DNA of 64,000 nucleotides from assembly GCA_003993805.1 (NCBI GenBank), contig RSEF01000004.1:74632153-74696152 (forward strand), in the 5' to 3' direction. The notes below the pieces were generated by a model that searched no databases, had not been told where the DNA came from, and saw only the letters and a list, made by a program, of their open reading frames with translations. This document shows positions 12,801 through 23,157 of the stretch, piece after piece. The stretch comes from Himantopus leucocephalus (Eukaryota > Chordata > Aves > Charadriiformes > Recurvirostridae). Made by a program: the position numbers and the translations under genes. Each line of letters opens with the position of its first letter. The first letter of the stretch is position 1.

Positions 12801-15800
12801 AACAGAGACTAAAAGTCGGGGAACTTGCTAGCATGCTGTCAGCTTCTCACCTAGAACAATGAAACCAAGTCTTAAAATATGAGAATAATATAGAAAAATA
12901 AGAAACTCTGTGGTAGGATTGCTCATCCCGGTGTTCAGATGAATGACTTTTGGGGGGAAAGGTTACAGTAAGAGAACATTCTGTGCAATCATAACAAATA
13001 TAAATATGTGTATAAAAAGTATGTGTGTTGTATACTTTGTATGTAGTTAAAACCTATCAGCTGTCACCTCTGTCAGCTGGAGCAATTGTTAAAAGACTGA
13101 TGGGTACTTCCTGGATTTTCCTTTCAGTCACAGCAGATAAATGCAAACAATTTGCACTTGCACGTAGATATAACAGTTGATTAAAGAATGTGGGTTAAAA
13201 GAGTTTATGTTGCCAAAAGCACAGTGGAGTAATACTGTATTTTTAGATTTTATATTATCTTAGATGATGTTAACGACTTGGCCATTGTGGGGAAAGGTAC
13301 TGTGTCTCAAGATATCACAGAATCATAGAACAGTTTGGGTTGGAAAGGACCTTTAAATGTCATCCAGTCCAACCCCCCTGCAATGAGCAGGGACATTTTC
13401 AACTAGATCAGGTTGTTCAGAGCCCCCTCCAACCTGACCTGGAATGTTTCCAGGGATGGGGCATCTGCCACCTCTTGGGGCAACCTGTGCCACTGTTTCA
13501 CCACCCTCGCTGTAATTCAGTGTAAATTTTGCATTATTAAAATGGTAAATGTTAACTGTGTCCATTCCAAAGAATTTTAAAAGTAGGTACGTTATGCGTG
13601 ATGCTAAGATCCAGTACAACAAAATGTATCTTCTTGCAAATCACTGATAGAAAAGAGCTGTCTGCGTGAATTTTTACGCTAAATGGGATGAAATCAGGGT
13701 ATGTCCTGCTCATGATGCTATGCTAGTCCAAAAGCATTTATGGACTCCTGCTGTAAATTGTGTTTTCCTTTGGGATTTGAAATTTGTGAAGTCTGTCATG
13801 TTTTGACCTCTATGCAGCTGTTACTCTATGGGGAGAACTAGGGGGTCCTTGGAACATAATGGTTTCTGAATTAGTTGAACATAAATAGTAGATAAATTCA
13901 TGATACATATAACAGAATTTGTATTAAAAAAAATGGAGATTTTTTTTTTCCTGGTGCTTTAATTTTTTCAGGAAAAAATTCCCCCTTGTCTAAAACACCT
14001 CCCCTCCCCCTGAAGCAAAACCAAAATCTATTCAGTGTTCTGCAGAAACATGAGACTTGTCATACCACCAAATTATACTTCTACTTTCAAATACAAGGCA
14101 ACCTCAAGTGGTAAGAAAGGGACAGTAAAACTACATTAGTATTTTTGCAGACGTGAGCAAATTTGTGACTGAAGACTGATTGAACTTCATAAATGACGAT
14201 TCCAGAATCAGTTCCTCCTTCACTGTCATGCATATATCTTGGATGTTTTCATGCATAGTTCTTGCCACAATAAAGCTGCTGGTAACCGGCATAAATAGCG
14301 CAGTAATAGAACACCATAAATAAAATATATAGTGTGATTATGCTTAAGATGAAAGCTCAAGCCGTTTAAGATGCATGTACTACTTATGGCAGTTCCTTGT
14401 ACACTTCCCTTAGAATTAGATAACTTATTTGACTAAAAGAATGCAGGATAGAATGAAAATCTCTGTTGCAGAGTTACTAGTACCTGTGTTCACTGTAGTG
14501 TCTTTGAGAGGGAAGTTATAAAATAGCCTGTGTGATCATCACAGATCTACTTAATTTCCTTTTCCAAGAAAATTGAGGGCTTTCAGGAAACTCTTACACC
14601 AGTTGTACTTATGTGTAGGATATCTTTTAGAATTACTCTGCAGTGCTAGCGTGTTGCCAAACAAAACCACGCTGTGCTGGAGTTTGGGGTAATATAGCTG
14701 GTCTTAGGGCTGTGACATCATAAAGGTGGTTTCAAACACGTAAGCGCAGCTTAGACAGCGGGTACCTCAAGGACGTGACAGTTTATAGCAAAGGCTTTAC
14801 CTTATCTAAGGGTACACGTGGCAAACAGATGTGTATAGAAGAGAATCTAAACCATTCCTGCATTTCCCTTTGGCTTATCAAATTTAATTTCTGCATCAAT
14901 TTTCAGGGTCAGACCATCCATTAAAGATATTCCTGGTAACAATACTCTGTATACACCAACCAAAATGAAGATTTTTGCACCTTTTTGCATTGAATGACCT
15001 GATCTAAAAGCATCTAAAATCTCCTATGTGTCACAGGACACAGTTTTATTTAGTAATGCAAGGAGGATGTGAGCCTTGCAGTCTGTTTTACCAAGTTTCA
15101 AGGGACGTACAAAAAAATCCAGATTACAGTGAAAACTTGGGAACAAACAGTTTTGCAGACTTCCCATTAGAAATGGACTAGCCAGCCAAATCAGGACATT
15201 GCTTACAACTATTGAATGCATTTCTCTGTAACCATCTTTGAACAAAACTCAGTCTCGAGAGGATCAAGGGAGCCTTGAGGAGGGGCTGTATCTTACAGTC
15301 CTCAGCAATGCAAAGAGGAGGGGGTAAAAGATGCGTGACAACATTTTGATCGCGTTTTTCTGTAGTGCAACAGCTTAGTACTAGTTTAGCAGCCTTTATG
15401 AGCCGGGTCCTCGAGGCCTGATAATAACAAGTAGTGATTACTGGAATACAGGGAGAATATGACTAAAGGCTAGTTCTTTGTCCTCACTGATGTATCGCAA
15501 AACTGTAAATTTGAAAAAACAGCACTCAGTTATTACAAATAGGTGATTTTTTTCTCACCTAAGGTTTTTAGCTTAGATAGATATATTATTTATTATGAGC
15601 ATATCCTTAATAATTTACAAGGGCAATGTAGTGATAGGATGAGGGGTAATGGCTTCAGACTGGAAGAGGGGAGATTTATAATAGAGATTAGGAAAAAATT
15701 TTTCACTCTGAGGGTGGTGAGGCACAGGAACAGATTACCCAGGGAAGCTGTGGATGCCCCATCCCTGGAGGTGTTCAAGGCCAGGCTGGATGGGGCTTTG

Positions 15801-18641
15801 AGCAACCTGGTCTGGTGGGAGGTGTCCCTGCCCGTGGCAGGGGGGTTGGAACTAGGTGATCTTTAAGGTCCCTTCCAATCCAAACCATTCTGATGCTATG
15901 ATTCTAACTCAGTCAGCACTTCTACAATTTCTGTGTACTGCTCAGTGTTTTCAGAGCATTCCCCAACTTCATGGACAACTTGATAATCCAGTAATTGCAG
16001 GCCTAGGAAAGAACGTAGTTAAAATATGTTCCTACATATTTATTATCTGGTGGTTAATTATTGGAAAAAAGAGGTAGGAATTATTGGAAAAAATGCAAAC
16101 CCCCAGATTTAATTCTAAAAAGCTGAATTCTCATGTCTTACTTGAATTGCAGTTTTTTAAAATGAAGATTCTGTCATTAAAAGACATAATGTGGAAATTA
16201 CTTTTAATATAGTCTTGTTTATTTCCTTTTATATCATTAAAAATTATTTTCTGGTAATTTGTTTATTTTTTACAGGCTTATTCCTCCTGTTTTTTCTACT
16301 TGCTCCAATTCAAAGGCTTCTACTGAAACTTTTTTCAAAATGGAGCCATCAGAAATTTCCAGTGGCTGTTTTCTAGCTATTCTAGCAAGAGAGGTAAGCT
16401 AAGAAAATTACAGTTTAAAAACATTTCACAGAAAAAAAGAATATTGCCAGTTTTCTACAAAAGAATATATGAAATGAGAGATTTAGAAAAAATTCCTGGC
16501 TGTTCTTAAGTTGTCTTAAAACAAAGAAGAGGTGAGCAGCTGAATGTGCTGCTTCTAGAGTTTTATGCTGAGCACGGCTCTCCAACACCTGCCTTTTCTT
16601 CTGGAGCTCTTCGTGATCAGAGCAGTTTCTTGATCTGTGCCAGGGCTAGAAACATCTAGAGGAAACATACTGTTGCCATCACACCTTGGAATGAAGTACG
16701 CAGCTTGAGTAGACTCAGGATGAATGGTGTTTAGTAAAGTTATTTGGTATGTCTGTATGCATCACCAAGATTTGACAGTATCCAAGCAGACAGTGTCCCC
16801 CGTAGGGATTAAGACTTCATTAGAATTTGAATAAAATAGGTATGAATATGTTTCCTTTCAAAACTAAGGCATATGCAAATCTGACTTGAAAGGTAGGGGG
16901 CTTTTCCTGAGTAAATGGAGAAGTCTTGGAATGATTCCTGAGGAAAGGCCTTAAAGGGCTAGTTTGCATCTCTGAGCATCAACATCTTCCCTCTTGCGTC
17001 TGAGAAAAGTAGGACTTTTTTCACCATAGGAGGAAGGGGGGGGCTAATTAGCATTTCATTGAAAATTAAAGAGATGATATCTTATTTGGTGATTTGTACC
17101 GCTTTCTGTCATACTGCAATTACAGTGCTTGAAAGAAGCTTGTGTCTTGGGGAGAATTAGAAGAGGAAGACTTTATTAAAGACAATAAGACATGAAAAGC
17201 CTTTCAAGTTATCTGCTATTGATTTCTTTTCCATGTAGAATATTTTTTTTAGCCTGGCTGCCTGAGCTGATAAGTTTTAGTTATGTCTACCATATTCTCT
17301 CCCTCCAGAAAAAGAAACACTTTTGTTTCAGTTAGTTGATTTGAATACGTTTTGAGTGAAATTCTAACGCACAGAAACAATTACTCCTAAATTGCATCAA
17401 AGGCCAGTTTTAGGTGACTCTGGAAGCATTTTCTGTGACACATAAAATGTGTACTGTGAAGCATAACTTCAACTGAAACCTCTGGTTTTCAGGTACCTAC
17501 CCCTCTTCTTGGCTAGTTGTAAATAGTTTCTTCCCCGTTGCTTCTCTTTACATATTTGGATATTGACATGGCAGTTTGAGAGTTCCTTGCTTATGTATCA
17601 TGAGCAAGGATTTTCATTATCATGAAAAACATTAATGTTTGATGTTATTGATAATATTTCTGTATTTTAGTAATTATTTCTGATACACACACGTACATAT
17701 AGATACTATTACAGACACATTACAGAGCAAATCAATGTGGGAGCTGTGTTTCCCCTCTTCGGGCCTCTAGAGTCTGCGAAGAGCAAATGCTGAGATACCA
17801 CTTGTCACAACAGTCATGTTCTTAATTTCTTCAATGAACAGTTTGGTCGGCATTTATCACATGTGACTTACATCTTTCTGCTAGATTCTGCCATAGTTTT
17901 CTCCTGGAGTAAATCCTGAGGAATCTGGGATTAAGGTATTGAATGCTCCACGTTGTGGCATAGATTTATTGTTGTTTCCTTTGAAATTTTCAGAAAGGTT
18001 CTTCTGAAAATGTGTCTGTTAAAGACATTTTGGCTCGTGCTGCATCAAAAGGACTACTAGACGGCCTTGTTGCAGAAAAATCAAAGGAAGAGGAGAAGAA
18101 GCAACCAAAAGTAACACAACGTAGAAATAATATTACTGGTGATGGTATGAAGCTGAAGATTGCAGAGCTCCTTCACCATCAAACTGTATCTAATACTAAG
18201 GCTGAAGTTTCCCTGTCTAAAGCAGTCAGTAACATACAACAAAAGAACATGAATCGAACAAATGGCTGTGTTCAGCTGAAGAAATCTGTCAACCCCGTTT
18301 CAGACACAGCTCTGCCGAGAGTGCTGAAGCACACATCTCATTTGTCATCTGCGGGCAAGGCAAATGAGAGACAGACACTTGCTAGAAAGGCACGCGCAGA
18401 ACGGAAAAGGGTTGTATTGAAGACCGTGGAAATCATTTTGCCTCCAGTGATAACACCATACGTAAGTCAGCAAGGGATCAAACCCAGGACATCAACTCAT
18501 CCTTGCTTTCGTGGCTGGACTGGAGCCAGGGGTTTGGGTGGTAGGGTACCTCCAGCACCCGTGGGTGGTAAGGTACTTCCACCAGCTCTGTCTAAAGCGG
18601 GCAGGCCAACTGTGCTTAGCCATCCTCGACCGTGGCTGTAA
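3562..18641 (+). CDS. NSUN7: NSUN7, NOL1/NOP2/Sun-family RNA methyltransferase-like protein (complete, 11 coding exons)
   Basis: The coding sequence joins 3562-3874, 4260-4318, 5498-5628, 6796-6948, 8222-8405, 9980-10190, 10835-10978, 11715-11816, 12363-12480, 16276-16393 and 17994-18641. That is 2181 nt, or 726 residues plus TAA, close to human NSUN7 (about 718). Every junction is GT-AG and phases match. Landmarks: a divergent N-terminus (1-50); the conserved ANIFQGI-like and ELAFSALKY segments (about 55-105); LAAALARCRIKHDALS (about 173-188); the family DKSRSLAVHS segment (281-290), which precedes the SAM site; a motif IV remnant with CSG (Cys381); motif VI CTCSVYPEENE (Cys444); and a basic C-terminal tail ending PRPWL. 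The family makes 5-methylcytosine in RNA using two cysteines. Here both cysteines are present, but motif I lacks the usual DxCAAPGxKT, so activity is uncertain. Mammalian NSUN7 is linked to sperm motility. The start was chosen because an in-frame TGA lies upstream in the same exon. Confidence 0.96.
4260..4318 (+). CDS. NSUN7: NSUN7 coding exon 2
   Basis: This 59-nt exon follows a TTTTTTTGTAG acceptor and ends at GTAAGT. It completes the Tyr codon of ALKYQD and encodes DLLEEILLDSCVYPCQSI, matching the equivalent NSUN7 segment (ILxDSCxxP). Confidence 0.93.
5498..5628 (+). CDS. NSUN7: NSUN7 coding exon 3
   Basis: The acceptor is TTTTCTGTTGCAG and the donor is GTATAC (weak but GT). It encodes PDELTSLLVVMLYDLQERKF and an acidic EEEPVAEVQ stretch. 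This is the family's N-terminal helical region, residues 125-167. Confidence 0.92.
6796..6948 (+). CDS. NSUN7: NSUN7 coding exon 4
   Basis: Encodes SFRTKLAAALARCRIKHDAL and the ILPETIRKQEQRAS segment, both strongly conserved in NSUN7. The donor is GTAAGG. A second AG lies six bases into the exon (6800-6801). Its use would drop two residues and keep the frame. Confidence 0.92.
8222..8405 (+). CDS. NSUN7: NSUN7 coding exon 5
   Basis: This 184-nt exon runs from the acceptor TTAACAG to the donor GTGAGT. It encodes about residues 219-280, with LQDVFRDLKKKGF, YCMDQHCNDVLVFPS and the LFADCKLVLQ segment that immediately precedes the DKSRSLAV motif of the next exon. Confidence 0.93.
9980..10190 (+). 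CDS. NSUN7: NSUN7 coding exon 6 (SAM-binding region, degenerate motif I)
   Basis: The acceptor is TTTTCTAG and the donor is GTAGGT. It starts with DKSRSLAVHSVQALL, the family segment that leads into SAM motif I. The following strand and loop read VAHVGSHLTIAHM (about 303-315), where active NSUN enzymes have a DxCAAPGxKT signature. The loop glycine/alanine pattern is lost. Confidence 0.93.
10835..10978 (+). CDS. NSUN7: NSUN7 coding exon 7 (motif IV region)
   Basis: The exon follows a run of about 26 T then CAG, and ends at GTAACT. It encodes NIQLLHEDF and KVILLLPQCSGLGV. The CSG core of motif IV (Cys381) is kept, but the family Asp-Ala-Pro before it is replaced by Leu-Pro-Gln. Confidence 0.93.
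11715..11816 (+). CDS. NSUN7: NSUN7 coding exon 8
   Basis: This 102-nt exon runs from the acceptor TGTGTTTAG to the donor GTAAGT. It encodes DAGLLRDVFQGSVSEDKLS and AERQLNELMHAMK. The last part is the helix that in the family ends in HAMKF, before motif VI. Confidence 0.92.
12363..12480 (+). CDS. NSUN7: NSUN7 coding exon 9 (motif VI, TCS cysteine)
   Basis: The acceptor is TTGTTTTGTAG and the donor is GTATGG. It encodes FTKVQAIVYCTCSVYPEENE. The TCS cysteine (444) and the trailing ENE match motif VI, whose cysteine is the nucleophile in active RNA m5C methyltransferases. Confidence 0.94.
13316..13516 (-). mobile_element. CR1 LINE 3' fragment
   Basis: About 200 bp in NSUN7 intron 9. It shows CAGAATCATAGAACAGTTTG and GGTTGGAAAGGACCTTTAAA at the 3' end, then the typical CAACTAGATCAGGTTG and GTTTCCAGGGATGGGGCATC blocks. 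It is truncated before the RT core. Confidence 0.92.
15618..15905 (+). mobile_element. CR1 LINE 3' fragment
   Basis: Plus-oriented CR1 tail in NSUN7 intron 9. It has GGCTTCAGACTGGAAGAGGG, TTCACTCTGAGGGTGGTGAG, CCATCCCTGGAGGTGTTCAA and the closing TCTGATGCTATGATTCTA terminus. Confidence 0.93.
16276..16393 (+). CDS. NSUN7: NSUN7 coding exon 10
   Basis: The exon follows a 3.8-kb intron that holds two CR1 fragments. The acceptor is TTTTTTACAG and the donor is GTAAGC. It encodes LIPPVFSTCSNSK and FFKMEPSEISSGCFLAILAR, the final beta strands of the catalytic fold (the FxRMEPS...GCFLxIL pattern). Confidence 0.93.
17994..18641 (+). CDS. NSUN7: NSUN7 terminal coding exon
   Basis: The acceptor is AAATTTTCAG and the stop TAA is at 18639-18641. 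It encodes 215 residues: SVKDILARAASKGLLDGL (conserved), then a lysine/arginine-rich, low-conservation tail with VVLKTVEIILPPVITPY and QGIKPRTSTHPCFR. It ends in PRPWL, comparable to the human end. The tail lies outside the methyltransferase fold. Confidence 0.95.
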   Translation, partial: KGSSENVSVKDILARAASKGLLDGLVAEKSKEEEKKQPKVTQRRNNITGDGMKLKIAELLHHQTVSNTKAEVSLSKAVSNIQQKNMNRTNGCVQLKKSVNPVSDTALPRVLKHTSHLSSAGKANERQTLARKARAERKRVVLKTVEIILPPVITPYVSQQGIKPRTSTHPCFRGWTGARGLGGRVPPAPVGGKVLPPALSKAGRPTVLSHPRPWL

Positions 18642-19197
18642 GACTCTTCAAACTTTCTCCCTACCTTTATAGAAAGGGTAAAGATTGCTGTATATATTAA
18701 ATCAATACACTTAGATTCCAGTGTATCTTTATGCTGGATAATCTTGCCGTGGGAAACATATATTATGGGGTATTTGCATGGAAATATCGATGTTAAGATA
18801 GCAATTTTAAACTGGTAATTGCACCTTACAGTGAATGCAGCTCAGACCATTGAGGGGGTGAGATCAAAAAACTACAGCTTCTTGCTATACACTTTAAAGC
18901 GACAAGTTAAAGCATACAGGTTTGGGGTTTTTGTCCACTCATGACCTTCATAGATCTATAGGAATACTCAAGTTTCAATTTGATTTATTTTTTTTTAAAG
19001 TGAGACTGCATTTTTTTAAGTGGCTATTTCTCTTTACAAGTGCTAGATGCCATTTTTGTCAGTTACTATTTAGACTGGGACACATGGAAAGTAAGCCTGG
19101 CACAGTAAGCCAGTGAGCTCACTTTTATTTCTAAAACTTATGAGAACTTTTGTATGGACAACTGGCCAAGTACGCTGAAGCCCGTGCACAGGCTTCC

Positions 19198-19243
19198 TGC
19201 TACTTGCTCCCGTGGTTGCTACTTGCTCCTGTGGTTGCTACTC
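19198..19243. repeat. 19-bp tandem repeat in the NSUN7 3' UTR
   Basis: Two copies of a unit TGCTACTTGCTCCCGTGGT (one C/T change) and a partial third. Confidence 0.85.
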
Positions 19244-19529
19244 AGGTGTGCTTCAAAATAGTAACGACGAAAACTGGATAAATACTCTGATGCTAAAAAC
19301 ACTGAATCGTCATCATAATGTCCTATCAGACTATGTCATGGGTCGTGACTGCTTTTCACCACCTTCCTTAACACAAGCAGTCTTACTTCAAAAGAGCTGC
19401 GACTGTCAAAAGTAAGTTGTTTTTATAAATGCTATTGCTCGTCAGCTGAATAACGACTGAAAACAGAGTAGTTTGTCTTTGGAAATAGCTGTAGACTTCT
19501 AACCTGCTCTCTGTTGCTAGCAAATACAA

Positions 19530-19535
19530 AATAAA
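19530..19535 (+). terminator. Candidate polyadenylation signal AATAAA of NSUN7
   Basis: Exact AATAAA, followed 20-45 bases later by a T/GT-rich stretch (TTGTCTTGTAATCTG) typical of a downstream element. It is the first AATAAA after the NSUN7 stop codon. Confidence 0.55.
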
Positions 19536-19555
19536 ACAACTGTTTAAATATCTAC

Positions 19556-20984
19556 AATTGTCTTGTAATCTGAGCAGAGGATAAAAGGGACACAGAGATA
19601 CTTCTAAGAAGAATCTGATTTAGTATTGAATATGGACAGTATAAAGAAGGAACATGTCAAACAACGACGGAATGACTGGAAGAGGAACCTCAAGAGCTGT
19701 ATTTATTTAGGTTACACTGTTGTAGAAGTGAAACAAAGACAGCATAGCAATATAGACAGGCAAAGGTAGCCGTGGCCCAGAAGAGAAGTTTTCTTCTAGA
19801 CAATAATTTAAGATATTTGGCAGGAGTGTTGCCAGTAGTGTCGACAATATGGTATGGAATCTGAACCTATCTGATGTACACCTGAGACTGGATTTAGACC
19901 CATCCAGAGAAAATGTTTTAACATCTCTATTTTTCTCCTCACCCACACCAGTCAACGTAGCTGGATCAGCAGTACCTTTAAAAGAAAGGATGCGAATGAT
20001 GTTACACCAGCAGTGTACATCGCTGGCTCTTGTTCATCAGAGAAATATTCTGAATCACTGAAAATTTCTTTTAGCATTTTAACCTGAGCCAGCTGTCCTA
20101 TTCAAAGGCATTGCTCCCCCGCTGTATATCCCTGCGAGTAACCCGTGCTCCTGACCTGTTCCAGTAACAGGATGAATTCCATCCCCTCTTGTTCCTGAAC
20201 TAACTTGTAAGGATACATCTAGACCCGTGCACATGCANATGCAATGTATAAAAAAAAAAAAAAAAAAAAAAAAATCCCTATTTTATTTCAAAACCATCTT
20301 GGAGGAGGAGAGTCCACATGCCAGAAAGGAATGGGCAGTAGGGAGATTTGTGTTTTTTCTAAGATGGTTGTTAAATGCTTAAAGTAAACTTAAGAGAATG
20401 TGCAGCTAGAGAACTAAACTATTTTTTAAAATCAAAATCTGTATCACTTGTGAAATGTAATTAAAATTACTTCTAAATGAACATACATCTGTCTGATGAC
20501 AGAAGTTCTGGGCTACTTACGTAATACGTGTTGTGATGTCCCACCGTTGGCCTGGTTGTGCTTCCAGGAGTCCGAGCCTTTGAAGCGTTAGGGAGGGTAA
20601 ACCAGTTAGAGTCCTGCTGTCTCACCAACAATAGCGAAGAATTTGATTCCGCAGGTCAGCAGCTTACTTTGTAAGCACCGACCATCACCCGGTGGCAACA
20701 CCTGGGGCTGACGTCAGATTGTTTGGAGGTAGAAGCCTGTATGCTCAGTTAAACATTCAACGACTTTTTACAGTAAAACTGTATCTTAAGTAACTAATTT
20801 TCTGTGATCCAGTTAGGTATTTGTAATACTCACCCAGAAACTGTTGGTTCAGCTTTCCAGATAACAAAAAGAGTCCATTGTCCTGCTCTTGCCTCTCAAC
20901 AACCAGCATGTTTTTCCCTCCCCTCAACACAATTTGGAACAAAAAGAAATAATTTCCCAGTTTCACAGACCAGTAACAGTTGAG
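19556..20984. other. Spacer between the convergent NSUN7 and APBB2 3' ends
   Basis: No coding sequence and no recognised repeat apart from the A-run at 20250. If either gene uses a later polyadenylation site, the UTRs would overlap here. Confidence 0.5.
20238..20274. repeat. A(25) homopolymer next to a single N
   Basis: N at 20238, then ATGCAATGTAT and 25 A's. ATGCA flanks the N on both sides, again suggesting an unmerged join. On the plus strand it is not preceded by a recognisable gene copy. Confidence 0.85.
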
Positions 20985-21006
20985 ACAATCATTTTATGCA
21001 GCTAAA

Positions 21007-21012
21007 TTTATT
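21007..21012 (-). terminator. Candidate polyadenylation signal of APBB2
   Basis: AATAAA on the minus strand, followed by a T/G-rich stretch (ATGATTGTCTC and ACTGGTCTGTG) within 50 bases. It is the first exact hexamer downstream of the APBB2 stop. Confidence 0.45.
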
Positions 21013-23125
21013 CTCGGAACAGATTACATTTAAAGGTGGAGAAGTGGTGAACAGCAGGGAAAGTTGTCCTTTTCGGTGTCAGTCAGGTGCTTTAGGTAAG
21101 ACTGAGCTCTGCTAATAACCAGTGGGTGTGTTTCCTTCTTTCTTACTGCTGTTAAATCAAACCTGCTTTTGCTGACTCCACAGCGCAAGTTTTAGCAATG
21201 TATTAATTAACCTGCCCAAGAAAGGAGTAATGGGGTTAATGGTAACGCTGTAAAGGCTGAGCCCATATGAGCTGTTGAAATAAGGAAGTTCTCTTTTGCA
21301 TGGGTGCTTTACTAACAACTTTAGATCCCTAGTTAAATGATCTATGAAATGTTTGATAAAATGAAAAGAAAAGGGATGTAAAACTCTTAGCCACACAGCA
21401 CCGGCGTAAGCCATTAGATACTCCACAGCTTCTCTTCCTGTCACGAAAGGCTGTATTATTTCTGTAGGTACAGGTGGCTCTGCACATGAAGTGTATGACT
21501 AAGAACTCATTTTACTGTGACTAGATTCTGTGCCCTTCCACGCAGTTTTTGTTGCTCCTGTTTAAGCACCCTGCAGGTGGCCCCTCCGGCCGTCCATCTC
21601 CCCCACCCCCTCGCTCCCCTGCAGCTGACACAGTAAGTGGCTTAAATAAAACCTACAGCCAGCACTGCAGATTTCAAAAGAAAGGCTTTTATCTGATAGT
21701 CGTTGACTGTGAATATAAATCTCCTCGCTCCTGCGAGGGAGGGTACTAATGACATGACTGACACGTGATACTTACCTCTAACTTAACTACTCGCCTTGAA
21801 AAAAATTAAGAAATTAGCTTGGCTTTACATGATTTTTCTACAGACTTCAATAAAAATGTGACTACAAATAATGACAAAGCCTGCCTTTTTTTAGGCAACC
21901 TGTAGTGTACAGAGTGGAGAATGTTACATGAGCGCATCCAGTAAAGACAATACATCAACATAATAATGCAGGATATTTCAGTAAAAATAGAATAAATAAA
22001 ATAAAAATATTTTAAGCTGTATTTAACAGGTTAATTTAAAATATGGCATCAGACATACAAGGCATAGTGAACATGGCTGCCTGCCTACAGAATCACTAGG
22101 TATTATAAAAAAATGCATAGATAACTGAAGGGTCGCTATAACATCAACGAAAACAGTGGCAGTTGCTCAAACACACATACCCCATACATACTTTTTTGGC
22201 CATGGGAAAAAGAGTGTCTTGATATATTGTTTAACAAAAGATAACTGGCTCTGCAATACTAGGCTCTGATTCTGCCAACACCTGGGTGTATCTTTTATCT
22301 TTTGGAGAATAAGGAGCTGCGCTGAAGCAAAAAGGCCACGTATAGTCAGACCATTAAGCACGCTACTTAGGTATTTGCAAAATCAACAACATTTGGTTAA
22401 CAGATACAGAACTCTCAAAATGTATATTGGCAAGTGACCTGCAGCTTTTCGAATATCTTTCTGTCTTCTCCTCAGCCCGGCCTGCGATTGCAGACTTTGC
22501 AGTGAAAGGTAACTAGATGTTCGCAGCCTTGACAACACCGATGTAGGAGATCCTTTACATCACTGTTTGCCAGGTGTTGGGTTAGTTTAAAGGCTCCGGA
22601 TCTCTCTTGCGGAGAATCAGGACTGTGCAGATGCAACTACAAAATTTAATTATACTGTTTAAAATTCACTGTTGTAGAACAGCTGCAAAGCCCCAGTCCT
22701 GGCGTTTCCAGCTGGAACTTTAAAACAACACTGTCAAATTATTTTCTGTAATTTAAAATAAAACAAAGTCAAAGTTTGACTCACTAGCACAATGAAGAAT
22801 AAAGAAACTTTTATCTCTTAACCTCACGATCCTACCCTTTTGGTAGGATCCATTGTTAGCCACCACATTTGGACAGCGGCTGTGATAGGGAGTGAGTTTT
22901 TACGCTGCTCCTAGCAGAGGTTGCTGGCATCAGTGCCAAACTAAACAAGTGTGGGTGCAAGCTGCCATCTCCGTGCTTTGAGATGTGGCTTCGTGGCCAG
23001 TTTAAACCGTTGGTACTGCTCAAAGGAGTGGGTCTGGTTGCATCCCCCCACCTCCCCGTTCTCCCTGCCTCCGTGGCATACGCAGCCGCTCATCCGGCTG
23101 CCTGCACGCTAGAGCTGGTGTGAAG

Positions 23126-23157
23126 GAGGCGACAGGAAGGTGAGGCGACAGGAAGGT
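23126..23157. repeat. 16-bp perfect tandem duplication
   Basis: GAGGCGACAGGAAGGT occurs twice head to tail in the inferred APBB2 3' UTR. Confidence 0.9.

Larger units (their letters stand above)
10191..17993 (+). other. NSUN7: NSUN7 introns 6-10
   Basis: Introns 10191-10834, 10979-11714, 11817-12362, 12481-16275 and 16394-17993. The 3.8-kb intron 9 holds the CR1 fragments at 13316 and 15618. A single N lies at 10789. Otherwise no feature is recognised. Confidence 0.85.
18642..19555 (+). other. NSUN7: NSUN7 3' UTR (inferred)
   Basis: Non-coding sequence between the NSUN7 stop and the first good plus-strand AATAAA, about 0.9 kb. It contains a 19-bp tandem repeat at 19198-19243 (two full units and one partial). 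The end is inferred from the signal at 19530 only. Confidence 0.6.
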